A stretch of 57,688 nucleotides of DNA from positions 1-57,688 of the forward strand of contig DVOT01000246.1 in NCBI GenBank assembly GCA_018713425.1. The letters run 5' to 3'. The notes under the pieces were generated by a model, which saw nothing but the letters and a program-made list of their open reading frames with translations, did no database searches and was not told the DNA's origin. The position numbers were made by a program, and so were the translations under genes. Shown here one piece after another: positions 9,261-17,750 of the stretch (position 1 is its first letter; every line of letters starts with the position of its first letter). This DNA comes from Alectryocaccomicrobium faecavium. Its GTDB lineage: Bacteria; Bacillota; Clostridia; Christensenellales; Aristaeellaceae.

Positions 9261-9294
9261 AAATCCCCGTTCGCCATGCGGCAAACGGGGATTT
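9261..9294. terminator. Bidirectional terminator between GH2 and rplL
   Basis: An 11-bp perfect stem (AAATCCCCGTT at 9261-9271 with its complement at 9284-9294). A-rich sequence to the left gives a U-tract when read leftward, and it can serve the converging GH2 and rplL transcripts. Confidence 0.65.
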
Positions 9295-9308
9295 GATACG
9301 CGCAAAAC

Positions 9309-9686
9309 TTACTTGATTTCGACAGTCGCGCCCACTTCGGCAAACTTCTTCTTGATTTCCTCGGCGGCTTCCTTGGTGACGCCTTCCTTGAGGGGCTTGG
9401 GAGCGTTGTCGACCAGTTCCTTGGCTTCCTTCAGGCCCAGGCCAGCGACGACTTCGCGCACGACCTTGATGACCTTGATCTTGTCCGCGCCGACTTCCTT
9501 GAGGATCACGTCGAACTCGGTCTTTTCTTCAGCGGGTTCAGCGGCGGCGGCAGCGGCGGGCGCGGCGGCCACGGCGACGGGCGCGGCGGCAGACACACCA
9601 AACTTCTCTTCCAGTTCCTTCACGAGCTCGGCGAGCTCCAGCACGGTCATCGACTCGATGGCAGCAATGATTTCAGCACGATCCAT
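9309..9686 (-). CDS. rplL: 50S ribosomal protein L7/L12
   Basis: 125 residues, the normal length. N-terminal dimerisation helices (IESMTVLELAELVKELEEKF), an Ala/Pro-rich hinge (about 42-58) and the C-terminal domain that contacts elongation factors (EFDVIL, KVIKVVREVVAGLGLKEAK). The start is ATG 9686: GGAGGG lies 7 bases upstream; the in-frame ATGs further up precede that site. It follows rplJ by about 70 bases in the usual L10-L12 operon. Confidence 0.97.
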   Translation of the reverse strand: MDRAEIIAAIESMTVLELAELVKELEEKFGVSAAAPVAVAAAPAAAAAAEPAEEKTEFDVILKEVGADKIKVIKVVREVVAGLGLKEAKELVDNAPKPLKEGVTKEAAEEIKKKFAEVGATVEIK

Positions 9687-9755
9687 GGTATTACCCTCCA
9701 TATTATTCATTGTTCATTTTGTTTTGAGAATGTTTTGGCAATCACGCGGCGCGAA

Positions 9756-10286
9756 TTATTCTTCGCCGCCCTTTTGCTTCCTCACCGCTTCGATCGCGTA
9801 CACCAGCGAACGCAGCGTTGCAGACAGCACGCCCACAAAGTTCGTGATCGGCGCATTCAGGCTGCCCATCATCTTCGCGATGAGGACCTCCTTCGGCGGC
9901 AGATCGGCCAGCGCCTGCGCGCCCGCCGCATCCAGCGTCTGCTTGTCGATCACGGCGCACTTGAGTTCCATCTTCTTGGTCTTCTTGATGAAGTCCGAGA
10001 GGATCTTGGCCGGGGACGCGGGATCCTTGTGGCCAAACGCCACGGCGGTGGGGCCCTTCAGGTAAGAATCCAGACCTTCGATGCCCAGTTCCTTCGCGGC
10101 CAGCTCGATCATGGTGTTCTTCAGAACCACATACTCAACGCCCGCCTTGCGGCACTCGTTGCGCAGCTCCGTAACTTCCGCCACCGTCAATCCGCGATAA
10201 TCGACAAACACTGCGGAATGCGCAGATTCAAACTTCTCTTTGATTTGCGCAACGATGACTTTCTTTTGCTCAAAATTGTTGGACAT
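9756..10286 (-). CDS. rplJ: 50S ribosomal protein L10
   Basis: 176 residues, standard for L10, the base of the ribosomal stalk that binds L12 dimers. Conserved elements: VFVDYRGLTVAEVTELR, GVEYVVLKNTM, LKGPTAVAF, and the C-terminal helix that carries L12. ATG 10286 is preceded by an excellent AAGGAGGT. It sits downstream of an L10 leader with an attenuator, so expression should be feedback-controlled by the L10-L12 complex. Confidence 0.97.
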   Translation of the reverse strand: MSNNFEQKKVIVAQIKEKFESAHSAVFVDYRGLTVAEVTELRNECRKAGVEYVVLKNTMIELAAKELGIEGLDSYLKGPTAVAFGHKDPASPAKILSDFIKKTKKMELKCAVIDKQTLDAAGAQALADLPPKEVLIAKMMGSLNAPITNFVGVLSATLRSLVYAIEAVRKQKGGEE

Positions 10287-10319
10287 GGTTATAAGCACCT
10301 CCTTGCCGTCCAGCTTAAC

Positions 10320-10445
10320 GGCATATAAAACGCCCTGCGCATGGCGCAAGGCGATGAAACAATCCAAGACCTTAACGCCTCGGCGGGCAGCCCACAGGCT
10401 TTACGCGCATCCGCGCCCGCTGTCTATGGCACAGTGTTTTACAGC
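10320..10445 (-). ncRNA. Ribosomal protein L10 leader RNA
   Basis: The minus-strand transcript ahead of rplJ contains CCATAGACAGCGGGCGCG and later GCCCGCCGAGGCGTTAAGG, matching the remembered Bacillota L10-leader pattern (CAUAGACAGCAGG...CCUGCCGAGG). These segments pair to form the protein-binding stem, followed by an attenuator hairpin. Boundaries are approximate. Confidence 0.8.
10327..10353 (-). terminator. Attenuator terminator of the rplJ leader
   Basis: On the minus strand CGCCTTGCGC and GCGCAGGGCG pair over 10 bp (one G-U) around a CAT loop and run straight into TTTTATAT, about 40 bases before the rplJ ATG. It is the expected off-switch when L10-L12 is in excess. Confidence 0.75.
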
Positions 10446-10454
10446 ACGAAATGT

Positions 10455-10483
10455 ATTGTAGCACCAGACGGCCCTGAAGTCAA
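10455..10483 (-). promoter_or_regulatory. Promoter of rplJ-rplL
   Basis: TTGACT (10478-10483), 17-bp spacer, TACAAT (10455-10460) with TGC in front (extended -10). Transcription would start near 10448, just at the L10 leader. Confidence 0.8.
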
Positions 10484-10568
10484 GTAAATTCTTATGCAGG
10501 CGCGTTTGCGGCATTTGCATACAAGTGAAAAACGTATCTGAATACGCATGTGATAGCAAATTTTTTGC

Positions 10569-12124
10569 CTAGTTTTTTGGAACTTTCGGATAGATTTCAA
10601 GCTGCATTTTTTGGCCTAATTCCTTTACGCGCCCGCATTTTTCACTTTTTATGTAAACCACTTTTTCAATCACGCTTTTCAGCATCACATTTTTCCCCGC
10701 TGGCGTTTGAGCTTTTTCGTACAGCGCCAGTACATCGCGTATTTTTGGGGCCTGCATCCTGATCGCTTCATTCATCGGCGGGTTTTTATTTTCCAGCGCC
10801 GCGAGCGCCACCTTTGCAGCTTCCGCGCGTTCGGTTAGGATTTGTTCGCGTTCCAGATATGTTACAGGGCTATAAACACCTTGTTCCAGCAGATCGCGCA
10901 GACGGTTTAACTGATTCCCGATGGTTTCCAGTTCCTTTTCCAGCGCCGCTCGCATCCCGTCGCTTTCATGAACATCCTCGGGCTGCGCTTCAATCCGTTC
11001 TGCATCGATTTCATTAACCCATTGTTTCAATGTTTCCAAAATCGCGGATTCTACCGATTTCAAATATGCGCCGGAAGATTCGCAGTATTGATTCGGGCAC
11101 ATTAGCAAATCGTGATCGCTTGTGTATTTATTCCGCTGCATATGCAGCGACGCACCGCACATGCCGCACACCACGATTCCGGCTAGCGGATTTACCAGCG
11201 GCACTCTTCGCGGATTCCTGCATTTTCTGTTTTGCAAAATTTCCTGCTGAACAGATTCAAACATTTTTTCACTTATAATCGCTTCATGCCGTCCGTCGCA
11301 AATGATTTGCTGCCCGTTGTAGCGGTTAACCCTTTTCCGTTCGCCATTTTTGATTTCCGTTTCCGTGGAATGCCTACCCCACGTGACTTTACCGGTGTAC
11401 ACGGGATTTTTTAGCATCTGCAATATTGTTTCCGCGCCCCACTTTGATTTTTCCCTGGGCCGGATTCCCATTTCCGTTAGGCGCGCGGCGATTTTCGAGC
11501 AGCCCAATTCCTCGCCATTTTCTCCGCGTAAATACCATTCAAAGATCTGCCGCACCACCGCAGCTTCTTCCAGCGCGATTTCAAGCATCCAGCCCTTTTC
11601 GTTTTCCAGCTTTTTCCGCTTGTACCCGTACGGCGGTTTGCTGCCGATATACAACCCTGCCAGCACGCTGGAAATCCTGCCCGTCTGCATGCGGCGCTTG
11701 ATTTGTGCGTATTCCCTGCGCGCGAAAAACAGTTTCAATTCAAAAAATTCCTCGTCGCTGGGGTCGGCGGGGTCGTAGGTTTTGTATGGCGTGATGATTT
11801 TTGTGCCGCTATATGCAATCGTCTGCATGATGATGCCCTGATCGATGCTGTGTCCCCACGCGCCAGCCTATCAACATCCACGCACAGGATTGCGCCATAT
11901 ATGCCAGCTTCTACCGCGCGCAACAGGCGCTGCATTTCTGGCCGCGCAGAAATTGTATCGCCAGATACGATTTCGCGGTAAATATCCTTATCAGCGATTA
12001 CGATTTTCATTTTTTTCGCCAGAGCCATCAACGTATCAAAATGGCGCGACAACGTCGCGCCCTGCCCCATTTTTTCCGCTTCCACATCCGCCCGCGAGCG
12101 GCGGATATACATCGCGCATCGCAT
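10569..12124 (-). pseudogene. Large serine recombinase, broken by a frameshift
   Basis: The N-terminal resolvase domain is read from ATG 12124 (MRCAMYIRRSRAD, with the catalytic Ser in RRSRAD; GGGGTGG upstream) to DVDRLARGDT. There the frame is lost, and the remainder (SIDQGIIMQTIAYSGTKI, a recombinase domain, a zinc-ribbon CGMCG...C..C and coiled coil) continues in another frame to 10569. GACACAGC in place of an expected GACAGC at about 11849-11854 looks like a 2-base AC duplication. Repaired, the protein would be about 517 residues, normal for this family of integrases. Either a true pseudogene or an assembly error. Confidence 0.8.
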
Positions 12125-12151
12125 TTTGTTCCACCCCATAAAAAGCGTTGA

Positions 12152-12334
12152 TTATTGCTGTTCGTCGTTAGCCTTTGCGTGCAGCCTTGAATGAATCACG
12201 AATCCCAGTCCGCTTAGTAAAGAAGAAATTGCGCTAAACAGTAAAATTAGCCCCGCGTCGGACGACGATAGGCCCAGCGCCATAAAAAGCTCTACGCCAG
12301 CCACGACTAGTAATATAATCCCGATTGCCAACAT
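12152..12334 (-). CDS. Small two-helix membrane protein
   Basis: 60 residues with two hydrophobic helices (IGIILLVVAGVELFMAL and AGLILLFSAISSLLSGLGF) and a charged tail. Its ATG shares an A with the TAA of the upstream membrane protein gene (TAATG), so the two are translationally coupled. Family not recognised; part of the decayed mobile element. Confidence 0.6.
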   Translation of the reverse strand: MLAIGIILLVVAGVELFMALGLSSSDAGLILLFSAISSLLSGLGFVIHSRLHAKANDEQQ

Positions 12335-12717
12335 TATGCGTCCCTCCTACGCTGATTTGGCAGCCGTTTCGGCTGTTTGTACTGTGTGAAAATGGAGATT
12401 AGATTAATCACCGCGATGATGCAGGCCATCCAGCCCCAAACAATCAAATCGGTAAAAATGCCGTGCATCGTGATTCCGATTAGCCACGCCAGCGCGTATA
12501 CTATCATTGCAGCGATTGCGCCGCCCTTGTTTTTGCGCGCTGCAATCATGATGATGCCGCCGCACATGATTAGAAATGCCACTATCGTTCCAGCCGAACC
12601 GCTCGTGCCGCCCTCACCCATCATTGCATCCCCGATTCCCGCCGCGCAGGACTGGAACATCACGAACAGTGATAGCACGATTGATATGATTCCTAGCACC
12701 AGTTTCGCAGTTTTCAT
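12334..12717 (-). CDS. Small four-helix membrane protein of the mobile element
   Basis: 127 residues with four hydrophobic segments: LVLGIISIVLSLFVMFQSC, TIVAFLIMCGGIIMIAA, AAMIVYALAWLIGITM and WGWMACIIAVINLISIF. Similar proteins beginning MKTAKLVLGIISIVL are frequent beside repressor genes on Clostridia mobile elements; their function is not known to me. Start ATG 12717 has GGAGG eight bases upstream; the frame stays open to 12732 but that part contains the ribosome binding site. Confidence 0.65.
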   Translation of the reverse strand: MKTAKLVLGIISIVLSLFVMFQSCAAGIGDAMMGEGGTSGSAGTIVAFLIMCGGIIMIAARKNKGGAIAAMIVYALAWLIGITMHGIFTDLIVWGWMACIIAVINLISIFTQYKQPKRLPNQRRRDA

Positions 12718-12823
12718 TCCATTTTCCTCCATCCATTTTTACATTGTTAGCCACGATTTTACCACGCTTTCGTGCGGATTTCAACGAATTTTGGATTAAG
12801 GCGGCGGGTTTCGCCGCCAAAAT

Positions 12824-13027
12824 CTACTTCTTCCCAGCACAACGCTCTACTTCCACCGCCAGAACCGCATCCACCGCACGCTTTCCAAAATCATCAAGCT
12901 TTCGATAATTAGTTATTGTATCATATTCTTTTGATGTTAATTCCACCTTCTTATTTAACGAAAATGCCGAATCCACCGAGACGCCGTACATATCGCACAA
13001 CATAAACAATGTCTGCGAGTCCTGCAT
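12824..13027 (-). pseudogene. C-terminal fragment of an XRE-family repressor
   Basis: The 67 residues from the ATG at 13027 contain LFMLCDMYGVSVDSAFSL, a run of charged residues, and YRKLDDFGKRAVDAVLAVEVERC. This pattern (last HTH helix, then a Tyr-Arg-x-Leu-Asp helix) is typical of the C-terminal half of cI-like repressors. The N-terminal DNA-binding helices are missing: the sequence directly upstream belongs to the host gene on the same strand. It was probably beheaded when the element integrated or was deleted. Confidence 0.6.
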
Positions 13028-13037
13028 GCAGGTTGCC

Positions 13038-14033
13038 TCAAATAAAAGGCCTGCGGTCGAGCACCAGGCGCAGGGGAACGGTGGTTTCGATTTCGCCCGG
13101 CAGCGCCTGCGCAAGTTCCGCCAGCGCGCAGGATGCGCCAAAGAGCATGTGCAAATCGTTCCATTCCGCGTCCGTCTGCCAATCGAGCGCCGCCAGCCAA
13201 TCCACGTACGCGCGGGCAAACGCCTGGAGTTGCGCCTTTCCCTCGGCAAAGCGCTGCGGCGCCTGGCGCAGCGCGCGATTCAGACAAAACACCCAATCGA
13301 TTTCCATAAAACCAACCATGCGGCCAAAGCGCTCGCCCAGCGCATGATCCTTATACAGTTCTATGCAGGTGTCCACCAACTTGGCGGCATAAGGAATGGG
13401 CCGGTGCGCGCTTTCGTGGTTGAAAATATAATGGAACCAGCCGTACAAATGGTGCGCCGCGGGCGCTTTTTGCGCGTCCACCGCCCCGCGCAAGCTCATA
13501 CCCCACTTGGGATCGCAGTGTTCGCGCAGCCAGGCGAAATACGCGTTCTGCCAGGCGGCATCCGCTTCCCCGGCGATGGTCAGCGCGGCAAACACGCCCG
13601 CGCCCTGGTGCGATTGCGGCCAGGGATTGCCCAGCCAATCCAGCCCTTCCAGCAGGGCAAACAGCCCTTCGCGCGTGCGGTATGGCGCCAGCGCGGCGAG
13701 CGGATGGGCGGGGCGCTGATCGAACAACTCCAGCGCGGCCACGCAATGCGCGGTGGTGTGCAGCGGATGGTGCGTCGGCTCGCAAAACAGGCCGGTATCC
13801 GCCGCCTGCATGCCCTGCAGGGTCGCAACCCATTTGGCGCGCGCCTGCGGTTCGCGCACAAACGCGCCGATGGTATACAGCAGGTTGGCCGCGTCCGCGC
13901 AACCGTATTCGTTGGGCGTGCAGTCGCGTTCGTTCGTGCCATTTTTATATAGCCAACGCGCATAAGCGCCTTCGCTGAGGCGATGGCTTTCCACGGTTTG
14001 GGCAATGCGCTCCAACAAAAAATCCAATTGCAT
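13038..14033 (-). CDS. Conserved helical protein of unknown function
   Basis: 331 residues, no signal peptide or membrane helix, rich in Ala, Trp, His and Tyr (HHPLHTTAHCVAALELF, WGMSLRGAVDAQKAPAAHHLYGW). The spacing of repeated helices suggests an alpha/alpha-barrel like those of glycan-active or terpenoid-cyclase-fold proteins, but no catalytic motif can be assigned. ATG 14033 is preceded by GAGGGGG. It is the last gene of an operon with birA (11-base gap) and the GNAT gene. The intact C-terminus stops 10 bases before the mobile-element fragment, so integration spared it. Confidence 0.6.
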   Translation of the reverse strand: MQLDFLLERIAQTVESHRLSEGAYARWLYKNGTNERDCTPNEYGCADAANLLYTIGAFVREPQARAKWVATLQGMQAADTGLFCEPTHHPLHTTAHCVAALELFDQRPAHPLAALAPYRTREGLFALLEGLDWLGNPWPQSHQGAGVFAALTIAGEADAAWQNAYFAWLREHCDPKWGMSLRGAVDAQKAPAAHHLYGWFHYIFNHESAHRPIPYAAKLVDTCIELYKDHALGERFGRMVGFMEIDWVFCLNRALRQAPQRFAEGKAQLQAFARAYVDWLAALDWQTDAEWNDLHMLFGASCALAELAQALPGEIETTVPLRLVLDRRPFI

Positions 14034-14044
14034 GGGATGCCCCC

Positions 14045-14809
14045 TCACTTTCGCGCCTTTTCTTCGCGGTGCATGGTCACTTCGCCCGCGCACAGCGCGT
14101 GCAGCGCGCCCTTCTCATCGCGCACGAGCAATTCGCCCGCCGCGCCAATGCCCTCGGCGCGCGCATGCCGCCACACGCCTTTTTCGCAATAATCGATCTC
14201 GCGGCCCAGCAAAATGGAACGCGCGCGATATTCTTCCAGCAGCGCCTCACTGGGGTTCAAAGCGTCGCGCAGCAAATTCTGATAAATGCGGCCCGCCAGC
14301 GCGTCGCGCTCCACGCCGCCCAGCGCGCCAGCAATGCCGCGCAATTCCTCGGGCAGCGCGCCTTCCGCCAGATTCACGCCAATCCCCACCACCGCGCCGC
14401 GCGCGCCGCCGGGCGACGTTACCGCCTCGGCCAGAATACCGCAAATCTTTTTCTCTCCCAGCAGCAGGTCGTTCACCCATTTGATGCCAGGACGGTAGGG
14501 CGTGCACGCCTCGATTGCCTCGCACGTGGCCACCGCGGCCGCAATGGTCAACCGTTCCAACGCGGCCCCATCCGGCCAGAGGATCACCGTCATATAGAGT
14601 CCCGCGTCCGCCGGAGAGGCGAAGGTACGGCCCAGCCGCCCACGCCCTGCGGTTTGTCCGGCGGCGATGACCAGCGCTCCCTGCGCAGCCCCCGCACGCG
14701 CCCAGGCCTTTGCGCGCGCGTTGGTGGAATCGATTGCGCGATAGGCTTCGATCTCTTGCGCGCCGGTCAGCGCGCGCAACCTTGCGGCCCAGGTGGAATC
14801 CTTACACAT
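14045..14809 (-). CDS. birA: Biotin--[acetyl-CoA-carboxylase] ligase
   Basis: 254 residues, the catalytic and C-terminal domains only; there is no N-terminal winged helix, so it is a group I ligase and not a repressor. It forms biotinyl-AMP and transfers biotin to a carrier-protein lysine. Motifs: GRGRLGR (phosphate/biotin-binding loop), KWVNDLLL (the KWPND-type motif) and GIGVNL. Its ATG lies inside the last codons of the upstream GNAT gene (8-base overlap), indicating one operon. Confidence 0.92.
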   Translation of the reverse strand: MCKDSTWAARLRALTGAQEIEAYRAIDSTNARAKAWARAGAAQGALVIAAGQTAGRGRLGRTFASPADAGLYMTVILWPDGAALERLTIAAAVATCEAIEACTPYRPGIKWVNDLLLGEKKICGILAEAVTSPGGARGAVVGIGVNLAEGALPEELRGIAGALGGVERDALAGRIYQNLLRDALNPSEALLEEYRARSILLGREIDYCEKGVWRHARAEGIGAAGELLVRDEKGALHALCAGEVTMHREEKARK

Positions 14810-15239
14810 CGCGGATCATCTGCACATATGGCAAATTCTCATAACCCAGCCGCCGATACAGGGCGATGGCGCGCACGTTCTCGGGTTCCACTTCCAGGCG
14901 GAAACGGCGCGCATCGCGATTTTCCTCGGTTACCTGGCGGAAAAACTCGCTGCCCAACCCGCGCGAACGGAATTCCGCGCGGATGTACAATTCCTCCAGC
15001 CACACCACCGGCCCGCCCGCTTCGTGCGAATACGAACGGGCGGTGAGCCCATATCCGGCAACCGCGCCATCGCACTCGATCAAATAGCCGGAAATATACG
15101 CCTGGGAACGCATCATTTCCGCAAACGCATCCGTGTGGTAGGCATCGGGCACATCATGCAACACCGCGTCCGACGCATAAAATTCGCGCGTGAGCGCGAG
15201 AAAAATTTCCCGGTCATCCCGGGTTATTTTGCGCACCAT
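14802..15239 (-). CDS. GNAT-family N-acetyltransferase
   Basis: 145 residues with the GNAT acetyl-CoA fold: strand 4 (VVWLEELYIRAEF), the acetyl-CoA loop RSRGLGSEFF (R/Q-x-x-G-x-G/A), and the C-terminal NVRAIALYRRLGYE. The acyl acceptor is unknown. ATG 15239 has GAGGAG eight bases upstream; the open frame extends upstream but overlaps the tRNA terminator. First gene of the GNAT-birA-unknown operon. Confidence 0.85.
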   Translation of the reverse strand: MVRKITRDDREIFLALTREFYASDAVLHDVPDAYHTDAFAEMMRSQAYISGYLIECDGAVAGYGLTARSYSHEAGGPVVWLEELYIRAEFRSRGLGSEFFRQVTEENRDARRFRLEVEPENVRAIALYRRLGYENLPYVQMIRDV

Positions 15240-15281
15240 ATTTTTTACTCCTCGCGACCAAACTTCTCTTAAAATGCAAAT

Positions 15282-15315
15282 ATAGCGCAAGATTTCTTCG
15301 GTAATCTTGCGCTAT
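15282..15315 (-). terminator. Host terminator originally downstream of tRNA-Pro
   Basis: A perfect 13-bp stem (15282-15294 with 15303-15315, 8-base loop) followed leftward by TTTGCATTTT. Before phage insertion it would have ended the tRNA-Thr/tRNA-Pro transcript. It is now separated from the tRNA genes by the prophage and sits just outside the left att repeat. Confidence 0.7.
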
Positions 15316-15364
15316 ATTTTGGTCGAGGTGACAGGATTTGAACCTGCGACCTTTTGGTCCCGAA
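15312..15364. repeat. Left prophage attachment repeat (partial tRNA-Pro)
   Basis: 53 bases identical to 51578-51630, carrying only the 3' part of tRNA-Pro from the anticodon loop to CCA (15320-15364, minus sense). Beyond 15364 the sequence diverges into phage DNA, so this half-gene is not functional. Confidence 0.93.
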
Positions 15365-16130
15365 GGCCATTCGGTTTCCCTGTACCAACAAGCGCAAAAA
15401 TGCACGCCGCTATTGCCTTTGCGGTGGCCTGAAACTTCGCGCCCGACCAGCCGACTTACTCCCGAAAAATTCTTTCCATGGGGATTTCCCCCAATTCCAC
15501 TTTAGTTTATACCCATTGCAGCCCGTAGAAAAGCACGGGTATATTCAAAGTATCTGTAATTTCTGTAAAGCCTGTAAAGCATGGTTTTCTTTCTTTAATA
15601 TGCCTAAAAGCGTCTATCCTTACACTTTAATTCAATAACTGTAAAGGAATAAAATAAAGTGTAAATGGAGAAGATACCCACCCCCTAAAATCTGAAGCCC
15701 CGTGCTGTCAACGCCTAAGCCTCTTCCGGTGTCGAATCCCCTTATACGGAAGATCGCGGGCAGGGGGGATAGGGTTCTTCGCCCGTCTGTTTTCGGCAAA
15801 ATCCTGCCGCGCAAAACAATTTCACAGCGTCCCCATAGGGCAAAAATTTTCACCGCTTTCTTATTTCCGCGTTGCCCGCTCCCTCTATTGTCCGCGCTCT
15901 CCCTCCGGGTGCGGCCGTTCAATGACCATGCGCCTTCGCTGCTGCCGCCCGTCATATAGCCCTCTGTGTGGCCTTTGGACGCGGCCGGAAGCTGGCAAGG
16001 CATTCCCATCGTCCCACCGTCGCGCCCGTCCTGCCCGCTTCTACGCGCCCGCCTACGGCGTTTTTGCTGGCAGTCAAGTGCATTTCCCCGTCCGGCTCGC
16101 AGAAAAACGCCGTACAGGGGCGCAAAAAAA
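15365..16130. other. Gene-free left end of the prophage with candidate integrase-arm sites
   Basis: I see no credible gene here. The motif TTCCCCCAATT at 15486-15496 recurs twice at the other prophage end (51479-51489 and 51490-51500), as expected for arm-type integrase sites. Several TGTAAAG repeats lie between about 15560 and 15650. The part after 15900 is GC-rich but its open frames lack ribosome binding sites and family resemblance. Confidence 0.5.
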
Positions 16131-16164
16131 GCGGCGCTATCCCCGGTTTCCCAAGGATAGCGCC
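16124..16164 (-). terminator. Terminator at the end of the lysis/late operon
   Basis: On the minus strand GGCGCTATCC (16155-16164) and GGATAGCGCC (16133-16142) form a 10-bp stem followed by GC and a run of seven T. It lies 13 bases past the holin stop codon. Confidence 0.85.
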
Positions 16165-16177
16165 CTCTGGTAGGTCT

Positions 16178-16396
16178 TTAGTTCTGTTCTTCCTGCACTT
16201 CCGGCAGGCCTGCAATGCTGGTCAGCAGCGACAGGATGCCGGCCAGCGCCGCCGCACTGGCGACCATGCCCCAGTTAACTTCGCCCAGTACCACGCTGGA
16301 GCCGATTGTCGCAACGGCAGTCTGGGCGACCGTCTTGACCGCCCGCACGCCCGCAGCTTTGATCCAGCTTTTCCAATAGCTCGCGCCCTTGTTCAT
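16178..16396 (-). CDS. Phage holin (r1t-like family)
   Basis: 72 residues: a short basic N-terminus (MNKGASYWKSWIKAAGVRA), an amphipathic first segment (VKTVAQTAVATIG), a second hydrophobic helix (WGMVASAAALAGILSLLTSI) and an acidic tail. The pattern matches r1t-type holins, which open the membrane for the endolysin. The start is ATG 16396, which gives the GGAGGG site a 7-base spacing; the ATG six bases upstream is too close to it. Confidence 0.82.
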   Translation of the reverse strand: MNKGASYWKSWIKAAGVRAVKTVAQTAVATIGSSVVLGEVNWGMVASAAALAGILSLLTSIAGLPEVQEEQN

Positions 16397-16415
16397 ATGC
16401 ATTCCCTCCCTTCGC

Positions 16416-16736
16416 TCATTGCAGCCCTGCCCGCGTCAGGGCATACGTTATGATCGCGGTGACGATGATCTTGATGGCCGTACTCACCGCGTTTTCCCAA
16501 CGCCGCGCCGGCCTGCCCTTGATTTCCTCGATGTCGCCCGTCAGCGCGTCCACCTTGTTGCTGGTCGATTTCTGTTCGTGCGCAAGCAGTTCGACGTTTG
16601 TGGCCAGCTTATGCACACTTTCCGCGATGGCCTTCGCCTCGCCGATCTGGTTAAACATGGTCTTGATCTGCTCTGTGTGGCGCGTCACCCTCTCGTCGAG
16701 GGCGACGTACTTTTGCGTCAGTTCTTCACTGTTCAA
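16416..16736 (-). CDS. Coiled-coil, tail-anchored lysis protein (XhlA-like)
   Basis: 106 residues: a long coiled coil (about 5-75, with HTEQIKTMFNQIGEAKAIAE) followed by one C-terminal membrane helix (AVSTAIKIIVTAIITYAL). This is the architecture of haemolysin XhlA-type proteins that pair with a holin and endolysin. It overlaps the end of the endolysin gene by 11 bases. Role inferred from architecture and position. Confidence 0.65.
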   Translation of the reverse strand: MNSEELTQKYVALDERVTRHTEQIKTMFNQIGEAKAIAESVHKLATNVELLAHEQKSTSNKVDALTGDIEEIKGRPARRWENAVSTAIKIIVTAIITYALTRAGLQ

Positions 16737-17736
16737 CGTCCACCACCTCCGCGTACTTATTGCTCACCCATGCCGTGCCGTCGCCCACGGCGATGCAGTG
16801 CCAGCCGTTGCGTGCGGTGGCGATATGCGCGTACCGCTCGCCCGCATGGACGATCGTCAATACGCCGTAGCCGGTCGCCGGCCCCTTCCGAGCATTGACG
16901 CTGCCGCCGGTGATGACGACGGCCGGTTCGCCGCTCTCTGGCGCGCCCGGCGTTTCCTCTTCGTCGGTCTCGCCCTCTGCGGCGCTCACGGCTTCCATCA
17001 GCGCCGCGTGCGTCAGCGGGCCATACTCGCCGTCGGCTTCCAGCTTGTGGTCGCGCTGGAAGGCCTTGACCGCCGCTTCTGTCTCCGCGCCATACTCGCC
17101 ATCGGTGCCGTATGCTGGCAGCGCGTAGCCCAGCGCGATCAGCTGTGCTTGCAGTTCCCGCACGTCAATGCCGGCGCAGCCTCGCTTCAGCAGTCGTTCG
17201 CCCAGCGTGCCGGCGATCTCCGCGCCGCTGCCCTCCCCGCCGGTGATCCAGCGAATGGCCATAAAGTAGCGGCGCGACTTGCTGGCCCGGCTGGCGCAGT
17301 AGGCGCGCACGTCCTTGATGGTCGGCCCGGTGCCGCTTCCGTGCCCTGCGCACTTGCCGTTGCCGATGTACATTTCAACGTGCCCCACGTCGAGCGCGTG
17401 GCCGCTGTTGCCTTTGAAATACAGGCAGTCGCCGGGCAGAAGGTTGTTTTCGTTTGGATAGCAGCCGTCGGTCTGGTCTACGATTGCGCCGTTCGCGCGG
17501 TTCTTGATCTGCGCGTTGGTGTTGCTGCCGATGTTGATGCCGGCCACGGCGCGGATCGCGGCGGCGACGGCCGCGGAACAGTCCGAAAAGCCCGCCTGCG
17601 TTGTGTTGCCGACGATGTTGTCCGGGTATCCGAAGAAATACGTGCGCTTCGCGCCCTGCGTGTAGCTGTTCTTCTTCTGGCGGCTCCGCATCAGCTGCGC
17701 AGCCTGCGCGCGCATCGCCTCATAGTCCTTTGCCAT
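16726..17736 (-). CDS. Endolysin: NlpC/P60-like peptidase, peptidoglycan-binding domain, SH3 domain
   Basis: 336 residues. The N-terminal cysteine peptidase domain has the catalytic Cys in FSDCSAAVAAA, the loop LLPGDCLYFKG and the His in DVGHVEMYIGNGK. Then comes a PG-binding-1 domain (VRELQAQLIALGY ... DGEYGAETEAAVKAFQ), an acidic linker, and a C-terminal SH3b domain (GSVNARKGPATGYGVL). It cleaves host peptidoglycan at lysis; no signal peptide, so it needs the holin. ATG 17736 is chosen because AAAGGA sits about 9 bases upstream; an in-frame ATG nine bases earlier lies on top of that site. Confidence 0.85.
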   Translation of the reverse strand: MAKDYEAMRAQAAQLMRSRQKKNSYTQGAKRTYFFGYPDNIVGNTTQAGFSDCSAAVAAAIRAVAGINIGSNTNAQIKNRANGAIVDQTDGCYPNENNLLPGDCLYFKGNSGHALDVGHVEMYIGNGKCAGHGSGTGPTIKDVRAYCASRASKSRRYFMAIRWITGGEGSGAEIAGTLGERLLKRGCAGIDVRELQAQLIALGYALPAYGTDGEYGAETEAAVKAFQRDHKLEADGEYGPLTHAALMEAVSAAEGETDEEETPGAPESGEPAVVITGGSVNARKGPATGYGVLTIVHAGERYAHIATARNGWHCIAVGDGTAWVSNKYAEVVDVEQ

Positions 17737-17750
17737 GTCGATCATTCCTT

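Larger units (their letters stand above)
10494..13032. mobile_element. Remnant of a serine-recombinase mobile element
   Basis: Between the rplJ promoter and the next host operon lie, all on the minus strand, a frameshifted large serine recombinase, two small membrane proteins and the C-terminal half of a phage-type repressor. The repressor fragment begins only 10 bases past the stop of the adjacent host gene, so the junction is close to 13027. A 7-bp ATGCAGG occurs at both proposed ends (10494-10500, 13026-13032); this is weak support for the limits. Confidence 0.55.

Noticed and set aside
15320..15364. Second tRNA-Pro gene at the left prophage end
   Set aside because: Only the 3' half from the anticodon loop is present; it is the att repeat.
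15632..16009. 125-codon leftward frame at the prophage left end
   Set aside because: No ribosome binding site, composition unlike the phage genes, no family; region reported as gene-free.
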